Below, piece after piece: positions 1 through 8,246 of a DNA stretch of 64,000 nt. This DNA comes from Neorhizobium alkalisoli. Lineage in GTDB: Bacteria; Pseudomonadota; Alphaproteobacteria; Rhizobiales; Rhizobiaceae. Every line of letters starts with the position of its first letter. The stretch's first letter is position 1. The notes under the pieces are model-generated. The model ran no database searches, was not told the origin of the DNA, and worked only from the letters and a program-made list of their open reading frames with translations. Position numbers and translations under genes: made by a program. Where the stretch lies: the NCBI RefSeq assembly GCF_002968635.1, contig NZ_PVBN01000006.1, positions 248,001 to 312,000 of the forward strand, in the 5' to 3' direction.

Positions 1-667
1 CCTCCTCATCCGGTTCGAGCGCCCGATCCATCAACCCGCCGAGCGAATTGGAAATCACCTTGTAGCCCTGCCAGAGAATATTGAAGGCGACGAAGATGGC
101 GAGCAGCGGGTCGAGGATCGGGTAGCCGGTCAAGACCGCAAGGACGAGGCCGACGAGGACACCGGCCGAGGTCACCACATCCGACATGATGTGCTGACCG
201 TCCGCGGTCATGGCCGGCGAGCGATGAGCCTTACCGGTGCGGATCAAGGTGGTTGCCCAAAACGCGTTGATGATGCCGGCAAAGCCATTGATCGCAAGGC
301 CGAGCACCGGCGCATCCAGGAGATCAGGCTCAAAAAGCCCGCGCCAGGCCTCCTGTATGATCAAGAGCGCGGCCACCACGATCAGCACGCCTTCGATGAC
401 CGCCGAGATGTATTCGGCCTTGTGATGTCCGAACTGATGATCGTGATCGGCGGGACGCTGGGCGTAGCGGATGACGAAATAGGCGATGAAGGCGGCCACG
501 ACATTGACGGTCGATTCCAGCCCGTCCGAAAGCAGCGCGACGGAGCCCGTCACCCACCAGGCCAGCATCTTCAGCCCCATCACGACCAGCGAAACCGGAA
601 TGCCCCAGAAGGCCAGCCGCTCGACGATCCTGTTGTCCCTCGCCACTATCTTCGTCCTCATGCGCAT
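1..667 (-). CDS. Cation diffusion facilitator (CDF) metal transporter, C-terminus outside window
   Basis: Inner-membrane metal/proton antiporter of the FieF/CzcD family that would export divalent cations. About 222 N-terminal residues are visible, with the alternating hydrophobic segments of CDF proteins. The second metal-site half is seen as HIMSD (HxxxD) near residue 159. In the TM2 half the usual Asp/His ligands read SDGLES, so one acidic ligand of the classical site is changed. ATG at 667 is chosen; an in-frame ATG at 661 is equally possible and neither has a clear Shine-Dalgarno. It follows the signal peptidase gene on the same strand after 135 bases. The metal is not predictable. Family assignment is firm; the C-terminal cytoplasmic domain lies beyond base 1. 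Confidence 0.88.
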   Translation of the reverse strand, partial: MRMRTKIVARDNRIVERLAFWGIPVSLVVMGLKMLAWWVTGSVALLSDGLESTVNVVAAFIAYFVIRYAQRPADHDHQFGHHKAEYISAVIEGVLIVVAALLIIQEAWRGLFEPDLLDAPVLGLAINGFAGIINAFWATTLIRTGKAHRSPAMTADGQHIMSDVVTSAGVLVGLVLAVLTGYPILDPLLAIFVAFNILWQGYKVISNSLGGLMDRALEPDEE

Positions 668-802
668 GCGAATGATTTGCAGGAGCCAGGCCCCAAAACG
701 GCGAAACCGCCGGCGCGACATTCGTCGCTCGGCGGTTTCGGTTGGCGGTGCATATGACTCAGGTGGAGGCGTTTGTCAAAAGGCCGCCAAATCGAGCTTC
801 AT

Positions 803-1630
803 CTATTCGAACACCGTTCCAACCCGTTCGACTTCCCCTGATACGAAAATCATTACAATACGACCGGAAACACTCTCTGCCGGGATGAACCCATCTTCAC
901 CGATAGCATCCGGGAAGCGGCTGTCCGCCGAGTTGTGGCGATTGTCCCCCAGGACGAAATAATGTCCTTGGGGCACGTGAAAGGGGCCTGCCTCATCCGC
1001 CGCCACCGGCCGGTTTGCGGTACTCAAGCCGATCTCATATTGCCGCCCCTCAGGCGTGGTTTCCTTGAATATCTCCACCTCGTTTCCAAACAGGTCTTTG
1101 AAGTCCTTCCCGGACGCAGCCTGGGGCATGCTTTGCCCGTTGACCAATACCTTGCCTTGACGCAGCTCAACCACGTCACCCGGCAGACCAACCAACCTTT
1201 TCACATAAAGCTCGGGCTTGTCCGAGACGTTGGTGCGTGTGTTGAATACAATGATATCGCCGCGCTTGGGTGCGATGTCGCCGTAGGGTTTACGAACAAT
1301 CAGTTCCCGCTCCCTCAGAGTCGGCTCCATCGAGCTCGAAGGCTGAAGAAAAATTCGAAGGCCGCAAAGATCTCGCCGGAAGCCCTCGCCATTACATTCG
1401 TCCGGAGCCACGGCCGCCAGTCCGGTTGCCGCTCTGTCTACTCGTTGAGAGATCTTTTCCGGATCAGTTTCCCAAAGACCGGCTTGTGCCGACAGCAAGG
1501 GATAAGCCGGTCGCACGAATTCGCTGAACTTGCGGGCTCTGTCGGAACCGTCGTCCGCCACCGAATATCCAGAAAACAATGCCCCCAGCGCGACCGCGAG
1601 TAGCTGCCAAAACCTCATCGCCCACGCCAT
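803..1630 (-). CDS. Signal peptidase I (S26), exported rather than double-anchored
   Basis: Serine protease of the LepB/S26 family that cleaves signal peptides at the outer face of the inner membrane. Three family boxes are present: SSSMEPTL with the nucleophile Ser100, YVKRLVGLPGD with general base Lys144, and GDNRHNSADSR near residue 230. The 275-residue protein is unusual at its N-terminus. Instead of one or two long anchor helices it has a signal-peptide-like segment (about residues 5-25, ending SVA) followed by about 70 residues of unknown fold with a Cys79/Cys89 pair just before the catalytic domain. A start at Met5 (1618) is also possible. It is probably not the housekeeping lepB. A dedicated substrate, as for TraF-type peptidases, is an inference. 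Confidence 0.86.
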   Translation of the reverse strand: MAWAMRFWQLLAVALGALFSGYSVADDGSDRARKFSEFVRPAYPLLSAQAGLWETDPEKISQRVDRAATGLAAVAPDECNGEGFRRDLCGLRIFLQPSSSMEPTLRERELIVRKPYGDIAPKRGDIIVFNTRTNVSDKPELYVKRLVGLPGDVVELRQGKVLVNGQSMPQAASGKDFKDLFGNEVEIFKETTPEGRQYEIGLSTANRPVAADEAGPFHVPQGHYFVLGDNRHNSADSRFPDAIGEDGFIPAESVSGRIVMIFVSGEVERVGTVFE

Positions 1631-1669
1631 TTGATGTCGCGGGTAATGTAGGGGAGAGATCTGGCATGG

Positions 1670-2167
1670 CTACCCGAAAATCACCGCCATCTGAATTGCA
1701 TCGATAAACCGCCCGTCGATCTTCACCGCGTCGCGGGCCACGCCTTCATGGACGAAACCCACCTTCTCGTAGAGCGCGGTCGCCCGCATGTTGTCCGCAT
1801 GCACATGCAGTTCGACGCGATGGAAATTGCTTTCCCTGGCAAGATCCAGCGCCGCCGTGATCAACCGCCTGCCGAGTCCATTGTCGCGATAGCCGGGAAT
1901 GATGCCCATGCCGAGCGCGCCGCAATGGGCATGCGTCTCCCGGGCATTGCGGCGGATGTCGCACCAGCCGACCACTTTGCCGTCTACGATGGCGACGACT
2001 TGCGGATGGCCGCCTTCGATCATGTCCTGCACGAAGGACCTTACGCTTTCGAGCGGTGGTGCCTCCAGGAATGTCAGGTATTTGCGCTCGCGGGACACGG
2101 TATCGAGAGCCTCGTGAAAGCTCTCGATATGGTCCTCGCGGATGCGTTCGATCGCGATGGCTTCCAT
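1670..2167 (-). CDS. GNAT-family N-acetyltransferase
   Basis: Predicted acetyl-CoA-dependent N-acetyltransferase of about 165 residues, a normal GNAT length. The acetyl-CoA pyrophosphate-binding motif A is visible as YRDNGLGRRLI near residues 95-105. It is followed by the HVHADNMRATALYEKVGF stretch that matches motif B (Asn, Ala-x-x-x-Tyr, GF). The gene begins 4 bases after the stop of trpE(G), with GTG at 2170 or ATG at 2167, so it is almost certainly co-transcribed and perhaps translationally coupled. The acceptor substrate cannot be told; the profile resembles RimI/PhnO-like or phosphinothricin-type acetyltransferases. Co-transcription with trpE(G) does not by itself imply a role in tryptophan synthesis. 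Confidence 0.85.
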   Translation of the reverse strand: MEAIAIERIREDHIESFHEALDTVSRERKYLTFLEAPPLESVRSFVQDMIEGGHPQVVAIVDGKVVGWCDIRRNARETHAHCGALGMGIIPGYRDNGLGRRLITAALDLARESNFHRVELHVHADNMRATALYEKVGFVHEGVARDAVKIDGRFIDAIQMAVIFG

Positions 2168-2171
2168 CACC

Positions 2172-4361
2172 TCACGCCGCCTTGGTCTCGCGCTTGCGCG
2201 AAAGATGCGCCACCACGTTCTCGATCATCCGCATGCCGGCATCGCCGCCGAGCGTCATGATCGATTCGGGGTGGAACTGCACCGCAGCCACCGGCTCCTT
2301 GACATGCTCGATCCCCATGATCGTGCCGTCCTCGCTTTCGGCGGTGATCATGAAGTTCGGATCCAGCGTCTTGGGGTCGGCGAAGATCGAGTGGTAACGG
2401 CCAACCGTCACCTCGCGGGCGAGGCCCGAGAAGACGATGCCGGGTTCCAGCACGCGGATGCGCGAGGGCTTGCCGTGCATCGGAACCGCCAGATGCCTGA
2501 GCTCCCCGCCATAGGCTTCGGCGAGCGCCTGCAGTCCGAGGCAGACGCCGAAGATCGGCAGGTTCTTTGCCCGCGCCGTCTTGATCGTTGCCTTGCAGTC
2601 GAAATCCTTCGGATTGCCAGGTCCCGGCGACAACACCACGAGGTCCGGATCGAAGCGGTCGAACACTTCCTCCGGCACCGGCGTACGCACGGTCGAGACT
2701 TCCGCACCCGTCTGGCGGAAATAGTTGGCGAGCGTATGGACGAAGCTGTCCTCGTGGTCGACCAGCAGGATCTTCACGCCTTGCCCGACGCGTGCCACGT
2801 CACGGCCGACCTTTGCGGCGTTGCCGGCCCTTGCATCACGGATTGCGGTCAGCATCGCGGAAGCCTTCAGTTCGGTTTCAGCCTCTTCCTCGTTCGGATC
2901 GCTGTCGTTGAGCAGCGTCGCCCCCGCCCGCACTTCCGCAATGCCGTCCTTCACGCGAATGGTTCTGAGCGTCAGCCCGGTATTCATGTCGCCGTTGAAG
3001 CCGACCATGCCGATCGCCCCGCCATACCAGGCGCGCGGGCTCTTCTCATGGTTCTCGATGAAGCGCATGGCCCACAGTTTCGGCGCGCCGGTGACGGTCA
3101 CGGCCCAGGCGTGGGAGAGGAATCCGTCGAAGGCGTCCATGTCTTCCCTGAGACGCCCCTCGATATGGTCCACCGTGTGGATCAGCCGCGAATACATCTC
3201 GATCTGGCGGCGGCCGATCACCTTCACCGAACCGGGCTCGCAGACCCTGGATTTGTCGTTACGATCCACGTCCGAGCACATGGTGAGCTCGGATTCGTCC
3301 TTCTTGGAGTTCAGGAGCTTGAGGATCTGTTCGCTATCGGAGATCGCATCCTCGCCGCGCTTGATCGTACCCGAAATCGGGCAGGTCTCGATGCGGCGGC
3401 CGGACACACGCACGAACATTTCCGGCGATGCGCCGATCAGATATTCCTGATGGCCGAGATTGATGAAGAAGGAATAGGGCGACGGGTTGATCGCCTTCAG
3501 CCGGTTGGAAATCTCCGAAGGCTTCGAGTCGCAACGCTCCATGAACTTCTGGCCGGGCACCACCTCGAACAGGTCGCCGCGGCGAAAACTTTCCTTCGCC
3601 TTGGTGACGAGGTCGGCATATTCGCCGGGCTTGTGATCGCCCTTCGGCGGGATCGTGTCGGTGCGCTTGAATGGATCGGGCGCGATCTCGACCGATTTGC
3701 CTTCGGTGGTCACGCCGTCCCTGGCAAAGTCGTAGCGATCGATCCAGGCCTTGGCGGCATGGTGGTCGACGACGAGGATTTCGTCCGGCAGGAACAGCAC
3801 CATGTCGCGCTGGTCTTCCGGGCGGGCCATGGAGAGCTTGATCGCATCGAACTGGAAGGCGAGGTCGTAGCCGAAGGCGCCGAACAGGCCGATCGCCGAA
3901 TCAGCCTCGGAATAAAAGAGGTCGACCACGGCGCGAAGCACGGTGAACACCGTCGGCATCTTGGAACGCTCTTCCTCGGTGAAGACGCGGGACGGTTCGT
4001 TGACGGTGAGATCCAGCCGCCGAGCCGTCTGGTCACCGAACGTCAGGTCGGCGACCGTCTTCAACTTGTCGGCGACGAAGCCGAGCAGCACTTCGCCGCG
4101 GCCGTTATAGGCCTCGATCCAGACCTTGCGACCGTTGCAGGAGAATCCGAGCGGCGGGTCGGCGATCGCCGTGTCCCAGCGGGTATAGCGACCCGGATAT
4201 TCGTAGTTGGAGGAAAAGACCGCGCCGCGCCGTTCGTCGAGCCTGTCGACATAGGAGGAAATCGCGGTCGCATAATCCGCCGCCCTCCGCTGCCGGCTGA
4301 CGGTTACTCCGCCCCGCGTCTCGTAGGTCTCCGAACCGTCGTCCCGAATGATCGTTACCAT
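2172..4361 (-). CDS. trpE(G): Anthranilate synthase, fused TrpE-TrpG
   Basis: Catalyses chorismate plus glutamine to anthranilate, the first committed step of tryptophan synthesis. The 729-residue protein is a natural fusion. Residues about 1-510 are the chorismate-binding TrpE part, including the [10 protein letters not shown] stretch. From about residue 530 there is a class I glutamine amidotransferase with VLSPGPGNP, the nucleophile Cys in GVCLGLQA and the catalytic His/Glu in QFHPES. This fused form is typical of rhizobia. Expression is evidently controlled by the trpL leader and terminator about 110-210 bases upstream. A GNAT gene follows 4 bases after the stop. Reading frame, length and both active sites are intact. 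Confidence 0.97.
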   Translation of the reverse strand: MVTIIRDDGSETYETRGGVTVSRQRRAADYATAISSYVDRLDERRGAVFSSNYEYPGRYTRWDTAIADPPLGFSCNGRKVWIEAYNGRGEVLLGFVADKLKTVADLTFGDQTARRLDLTVNEPSRVFTEEERSKMPTVFTVLRAVVDLFYSEADSAIGLFGAFGYDLAFQFDAIKLSMARPEDQRDMVLFLPDEILVVDHHAAKAWIDRYDFARDGVTTEGKSVEIAPDPFKRTDTIPPKGDHKPGEYADLVTKAKESFRRGDLFEVVPGQKFMERCDSKPSEISNRLKAINPSPYSFFINLGHQEYLIGASPEMFVRVSGRRIETCPISGTIKRGEDAISDSEQILKLLNSKKDESELTMCSDVDRNDKSRVCEPGSVKVIGRRQIEMYSRLIHTVDHIEGRLREDMDAFDGFLSHAWAVTVTGAPKLWAMRFIENHEKSPRAWYGGAIGMVGFNGDMNTGLTLRTIRVKDGIAEVRAGATLLNDSDPNEEEAETELKASAMLTAIRDARAGNAAKVGRDVARVGQGVKILLVDHEDSFVHTLANYFRQTGAEVSTVRTPVPEEVFDRFDPDLVVLSPGPGNPKDFDCKATIKTARAKNLPIFGVCLGLQALAEAYGGELRHLAVPMHGKPSRIRVLEPGIVFSGLAREVTVGRYHSIFADPKTLDPNFMITAESEDGTIMGIEHVKEPVAAVQFHPESIMTLGGDAGMRMIENVVAHLSRKRETKAA

Positions 4362-4470
4362 TTATCCTGCCTCTCCGATCTGCATCTTGCTTCGTGGCAA
4401 TTCCGGATGGAAAACCGCTTTGCGCTTTTTCCGAAACTGCTCGATGCCCGGATCCCCTTATGCGGCCAAC

Positions 4471-4500
4471 AAAAAAGCCGCCTCGGTTCTCGGGCGGCTT
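4471..4500 (-). terminator. trp attenuator terminator hairpin
   Basis: On the minus strand, arms AAGCCGCC and GGCGGCTT enclose a 14-base loop region (partly pairable) and are followed by six T residues, an intrinsic terminator. It lies between trpL and trpE(G), 29 bases after the leader stop codon, which is the geometry of ribosome-mediated attenuation. A competing ACTGGT/ACCAGT stem (4525-4530 with 4556-4561) spans the Trp codons and the leader stop. Confidence 0.9.
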
Positions 4501-4529
4501 GTCGTCGTCTTGTCGATGGACATGACTGG

Positions 4530-4574
4530 TCAAGGCCGCGCGAAGCGTGCCCACCACCAGTTGCCAATGTTCAT
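4530..4574 (-). CDS. trpL: trp leader peptide with three tandem Trp codons
   Basis: A 14-codon leader reading MNIGNWWWARFARP, too short for normal gene finding. Three consecutive TGG codons followed by ARF resemble the rhizobial TrpL peptide, which also carries WWWAR. When charged tRNA-Trp is scarce the ribosome stalls here and the downstream terminator should not form. In Sinorhizobium meliloti the attenuated transcript (rnTrpL) and the peptide (peTrpL) are, from published work as I recall it, also active in trans. Whether that holds here is inference. The cis attenuator is well supported by the sequence. Confidence 0.92.
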   Translation of the reverse strand: MNIGNWWWARFARP

Positions 4575-4702
4575 CGAAATCGTCATGGGCGGAATTGTTA
4601 GCGTGGGTCGCGATTGTGCGCAAGCGAATTTCTTGGGCCGGCAATGCGACCAAAACAGGAGGATCGGCGTTATCATCCTCCGGAATTCAAGAAGGATACG
4701 GC

Positions 4703-5884
4703 ATGAAGTATTCATGGATCGCAGTTCTGGCAGGCCTGCCCCTGATCATGGGCGCCGGATTGCCGCTCGATCGACCAATACCGCGGTCGCAGCCGGCCGA
4801 TGTGCTGGAAGTGAGCTTCCTCGATCGTCTCTTCCAGGAGGGCACGCCCAAACGTGCGTCCTCGGCTCAACGCCGGGGGTCTTCGTCGCGCGGACGCAAC
4901 ACGATACCGAAACCACCGGCACTGACCAGCATCCCCGTGCCGATACCGAAGCCCGCCCTGAACTCGACGGCACAAGCCGAGAGCGTGCCGGAGGTGCCTC
5001 AGCAGACCGGCAGCGCCGCCAGCAAACCACCTGTTTCGGAAACCCCGCCACCCGTGGCACAGAACCAGGCAAACCAACGCCCGGACAACCCGCCGGCCAC
5101 CGCGCCCGCGGCGGAACCGCCTGTCGTCGAGCAGCCCGGCACCGCCACCAAACCTCCATACGAAGCCGAAGTCCCAAAGCCTCTCGCAAAACCTGAAAGC
5201 GTCGAGCCTGCGACGCCGGACGAGAAAAATGCGGCAAAACCGGAAGAGGCCAAGCCGGACGGCAAGGAAAGCGAGGAGGACAAGGCCGAGACGCCGCCAC
5301 CTCCCCCGCCTCCGCCGCTCGTCAAGGAGAATCCGGAAGAGCTGCAAGCCTGCCTTGCCGAACTCACCGGTCTTGGCACCAAGTTCGAACCCATCAGTCC
5401 TATCGATGACGGCAATGGTTGCGGCATCGAACATCCGATCAAAGTCGCGGAAGTGTTGCCGGGCGTCGAGCTCGGTGGCGCGGTCATGCGCTGCAAGACG
5501 GCAGTCGCCATGGCCCACTGGCTGAAGGATACGACCCAGCCGGCGATGAACATCGCCATGCCGGGGCGAAAGATCACCGGCATCGTGCCGGGCTCCACCT
5601 ATGCCTGCCGCCTGAGGAACGGCGCCTCGACCGGTAAGATTTCAGAGCACGCCCGCGGCAACGGCATCGACGTCGCCGCCTTCAAGCTGGACAACGGCGA
5701 GACGATGGAAATGAAACCGCGCGAAGACGATTCGACGCTCGAAGGGGCGTTTCAGCGCACCGCCACCGCCGGCGCCTGCCTGCACTTCACCACCGTCCTG
5801 TCACCAGGCAGCGACGCCGCCCATCAGAACCACCTGCATCTCGACGTGATGGAACGGGAAAACGGCTACCGGTATTGCCGGTAG
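4703..5884 (+). CDS. Extensin-like C-terminal domain protein, exported
   Basis: A 393-residue protein with an N-terminal signal peptide (about residues 1-20) and a long low-complexity linker rich in Pro, Ala, Glu and Lys (about residues 40-210). The conserved C-terminal extensin-like domain (PF06904 type) runs from about 215 to the end. The domain shows the zinc-peptidase-like ligands SEHARGNGIDVAAF and HQNHLHLDV, reminiscent of M15/LAS D,D-carboxypeptidases, plus several conserved Cys. This suggests a periplasmic murein-associated enzyme, but activity is not proven for the family. ATG at 4703 is preferred over an upstream frame because AAGAAGGA sits 7 bases before it and the hydrophobic signal begins there. 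It is divergent from trpL. Confidence 0.87.
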   Translation: MKYSWIAVLAGLPLIMGAGLPLDRPIPRSQPADVLEVSFLDRLFQEGTPKRASSAQRRGSSSRGRNTIPKPPALTSIPVPIPKPALNSTAQAESVPEVPQQTGSAASKPPVSETPPPVAQNQANQRPDNPPATAPAAEPPVVEQPGTATKPPYEAEVPKPLAKPESVEPATPDEKNAAKPEEAKPDGKESEEDKAETPPPPPPPPLVKENPEELQACLAELTGLGTKFEPISPIDDGNGCGIEHPIKVAEVLPGVELGGAVMRCKTAVAMAHWLKDTTQPAMNIAMPGRKITGIVPGSTYACRLRNGASTGKISEHARGNGIDVAAFKLDNGETMEMKPREDDSTLEGAFQRTATAGACLHFTTVLSPGSDAAHQNHLHLDVMERENGYRYCR

Positions 5885-5928
5885 CTATGCCGGCAACCGC
5901 CACCGCCCGGTCGCGAAGCGGGCTCTGT

Positions 5929-6243
5929 TCAGAAGTCCCCGGATTGCGTCACCGTGAACGAGGATCCGCCGAAGAAATCGCCGCTCGACGACAGCCGTCC
6001 CGGCGTCGGGCTCAAGTCCAACGGCGGGTAGCAGACCTCCACGATCCTCGACCGGTCCCATTCGGTGACCCTCAGAAGACTGCATTCCTGGATATTGCGG
6101 CGGACATAGGTCGTTCTCACCACCCGCGGGCGCTCGCGATATCCGCCGGCGAGATCGGCAGCGTAAGCGGTCTGCTGGCCCAACGAGGTCGCAGCCATGG
6201 TCAGAAGAACGAAAACTGGAAGCTTTGCGGATGCGATCGACAT
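5929..6243 (-). CDS. Small exported protein of unknown function
   Basis: A 104-residue protein with a clear Sec signal peptide: Lys7, hydrophobic core FVLLTMAATSL, and a probable cleavage after AYA near residue 28. The mature part contains an Arg/Tyr-rich segment, two Cys (in QECS and EVCYPP), a Gly/Ser-rich tail and no recognised domain. ATG at 6243 is chosen because GGAGAAAG lies about 5 bases upstream; upstream in-frame ATGs would place the hydrophobic segment internally. It is convergent with the extensin-like gene and separated by 148 bases from fhs. The organisation resembles many small rhizobial periplasmic proteins, but I do not recognise a family. Confidence 0.65.
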   Translation of the reverse strand: MSIASAKLPVFVLLTMAATSLGQQTAYAADLAGGYRERPRVVRTTYVRRNIQECSLLRVTEWDRSRIVEVCYPPLDLSPTPGRLSSSGDFFGGSSFTVTQSGDF

Positions 6244-6391
6244 GGGGCTTTCTCCATACGGGATGAACTGGAACGGCCTTTGCCCGCCGATCCTGCGCCG
6301 CATCAATTCGCAATTCAAGTTTCGGTTCCCTGAATGCTATCCCGTATCCTGATATCGCCGCGTTCGCTTTGCCCGAACCTGCCCGAAGAAC

Positions 6392-8071
6392 TCAGAACAG
6401 CCCCTCGACGAACCCCGCCTCGTTGAGGAAAATCCGCTCCGCCGACGGTATCTTCGGAAGCCCCGGCATGGTCATGATTTCGCCGGTGATCGCCACGACG
6501 AAGCCGGCACCGGCAGACAGGCGCACCTCGCGCACGTCCACCACATGCCCCTCCGGCGCACCGCGCAGATTGGGATCGGTCGAGAAGGAATATTGCGTCT
6601 TCGCCATGCAGATCGGCAGGTCGCCGTAGCCCTGCGCTTCCCAAGCCTTGAGCTGGTCGCGCACCCCCTTGTCGGCGGTCACTTCGCCGGCGTGATAGAT
6701 CTTCGAGGCAATGATCTCGATCTTTTCCATCAGCGGCAGGTTGTCGGGATAAAGCGGCTGGAATTTCGCCTGCCCGCCTTCGGCAAGCTCGACCACCTTC
6801 TGCGCCAGTTCCTCGATGCCGGCAGACCCCTCCGCCCAATGCCGGCAGACAATGGCGTCCGCCCCATGCCGCGCCACGTAGTCCTTTACCGCCGCCACTT
6901 CGGCATCCGTATCCGAGGTGAAGTGATTGATCGCAACCACCACCGGCACGCCGAATTTTCGCACATTGGCGATGTGTCGCCCGAGGTTGGAACAGCCCCG
7001 CTTGAGCGCCTCCACGTTCTCGACCGCAAGCTCCTCCTTCTTGATGCCGCCGTTCATCTTGAGCGCCCGGACGGTGGCAACGATCACCGCCGCATCCGGC
7101 ATCAGCCCGGCCTTGCGGCATTTGATGTCGAAGAACTTTTCCGCACCGAGATCGGCCCCGAAGCCAGCCTCCGTCACCACATAGTCGCCGAGCTTGAGCG
7201 CCGTCTTGGTGGCGATCACCGAATTGCAGCCATGGGCGATATTGGCGAAAGGCCCGCCATGCACGAAGGCCGGATTGTTTTCGAGCGTCTGCACCAGGTT
7301 CGGCTGCATTGCGTCCTTCAGGAGCACGGTCATCGCCTTGTCCGCCTTGAGATCGCGGGCAAAGACCGGCGACCGGTCGAAGCGGTAGCCGATCACGATA
7401 TTGCCGAGGCGCTTTTCGAGATCTTCGAGATCGGCGGCGAGGCAGAGGATCGCCATGACCTCCGAAGCCACGGTAATGTCGAACCCGCTCTCGCGCGGAA
7501 AGCCGTTGGCGACGCCGCCGAGCGAGGCGATCACCTGCCTGAGCGCCCGGTCGTTCATGTCCATCACCCGCCGCCAGGCGATCCGGCGCACGTCTATATT
7601 CTCGGCGTTGCCCCAGTAGATATGGTTGTCGATCATCGCGGAAAGCAGATTGTGCGCCGAAGTGATCGCGTGGAAATCGCCCGTGAAATGCAGGTTGATG
7701 TCCTCCATCGGCACGACCTGCGCATAACCGCCTCCGGCAGCCCCGCCCTTGGTGCCGAAACAGGGACCGAGCGAGGGTTCGCGAACGCAGATCACCGCTT
7801 TTTTGCCGATCCGGTTGAGACCGTCGCCCAAGCCGACGGTCGTCGTGGTCTTGCCCTCGCCTGCAGGCGTCGGATTGATCGCGGTTACCAGGATGAGCTT
7901 GCCGTCCTTCCGCTTCGAAAGGGAACTGATGAAGTCGGCACTCAGCTTGGCCTTGTCGGAGCCATAGGGCGCCAAGGCGCCGGCCGGGATCGCCAGCCCC
8001 GCTCCGATATCCGAAATGGGCCTCTTCTTCGCGGCACGCGCGATCTCGATGTCCGACTTGACGGCTGCCAT
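6392..8071 (-). CDS. fhs: Formate-tetrahydrofolate ligase
   Basis: Makes 10-formyl-THF from formate, THF and ATP in cytoplasmic one-carbon metabolism. The 559-residue length is standard. The ATP-binding loop [12 protein letters not shown] is at residues 67-78, and downstream segments typical of the family (for example [39 protein letters not shown]) are present. ATG at 8071 has GGAG 8 bases upstream and starts [11 protein letters not shown], as in homologues. It stands alone between the haem-type receptor and a small exported protein, all on the minus strand. No riboswitch-like structure was recognised in the 175-base upstream gap. Identification is secure. Confidence 0.97.
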   Translation of the reverse strand: MAAVKSDIEIARAAKKRPISDIGAGLAIPAGALAPYGSDKAKLSADFISSLSKRKDGKLILVTAINPTPAGEGKTTTTVGLGDGLNRIGKKAVICVREPSLGPCFGTKGGAAGGGYAQVVPMEDINLHFTGDFHAITSAHNLLSAMIDNHIYWGNAENIDVRRIAWRRVMDMNDRALRQVIASLGGVANGFPRESGFDITVASEVMAILCLAADLEDLEKRLGNIVIGYRFDRSPVFARDLKADKAMTVLLKDAMQPNLVQTLENNPAFVHGGPFANIAHGCNSVIATKTALKLGDYVVTEAGFGADLGAEKFFDIKCRKAGLMPDAAVIVATVRALKMNGGIKKEELAVENVEALKRGCSNLGRHIANVRKFGVPVVVAINHFTSDTDAEVAAVKDYVARHGADAIVCRHWAEGSAGIEELAQKVVELAEGGQAKFQPLYPDNLPLMEKIEIIASKIYHAGEVTADKGVRDQLKAWEAQGYGDLPICMAKTQYSFSTDPNLRGAPEGHVVDVREVRLSAGAGFVVAITGEIMTMPGLPKIPSAERIFLNEAGFVEGLF

Positions 8072-8192
8072 GCCACTCTCCCCGTTCCCCACGGCTCGCA
8101 CCGGCCGCTTACCTATGAATAGCCAAGGAAAAGCAATGTGGGAATGGCAGCGCCGCTGCGGCGCGGGCCGCTCCGCAGAAAAAATAGAAAGA

Positions 8193-8213
8193 GCGGCGCC
8201 TCCATCGCGCCGC
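8193..8213 (-). terminator. Terminator after the TonB-dependent receptor
   Basis: Inverted repeat GCGGCGC/GCGCCGC with a 7-base loop, followed on the minus strand by TCTTTCTATTTTTT. It sits 34 bases downstream of the receptor stop and upstream of fhs, so it should separate the two transcripts. Confidence 0.7.
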
Positions 8214-8246
8214 CCCTCAAGGCGTCCCACCGCCCCTTTTGGTGCT

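Noticed and set aside
2142..4601. An 819-codon open frame on the plus strand opposite trpE(G)
   Set aside because: It is the antisense image of a high-GC gene with complete TrpE and TrpG motifs. Its sequence is rich in His, Arg and Asp as expected for a shadow, it has no ribosome-binding site, and it runs across the trpL attenuator.
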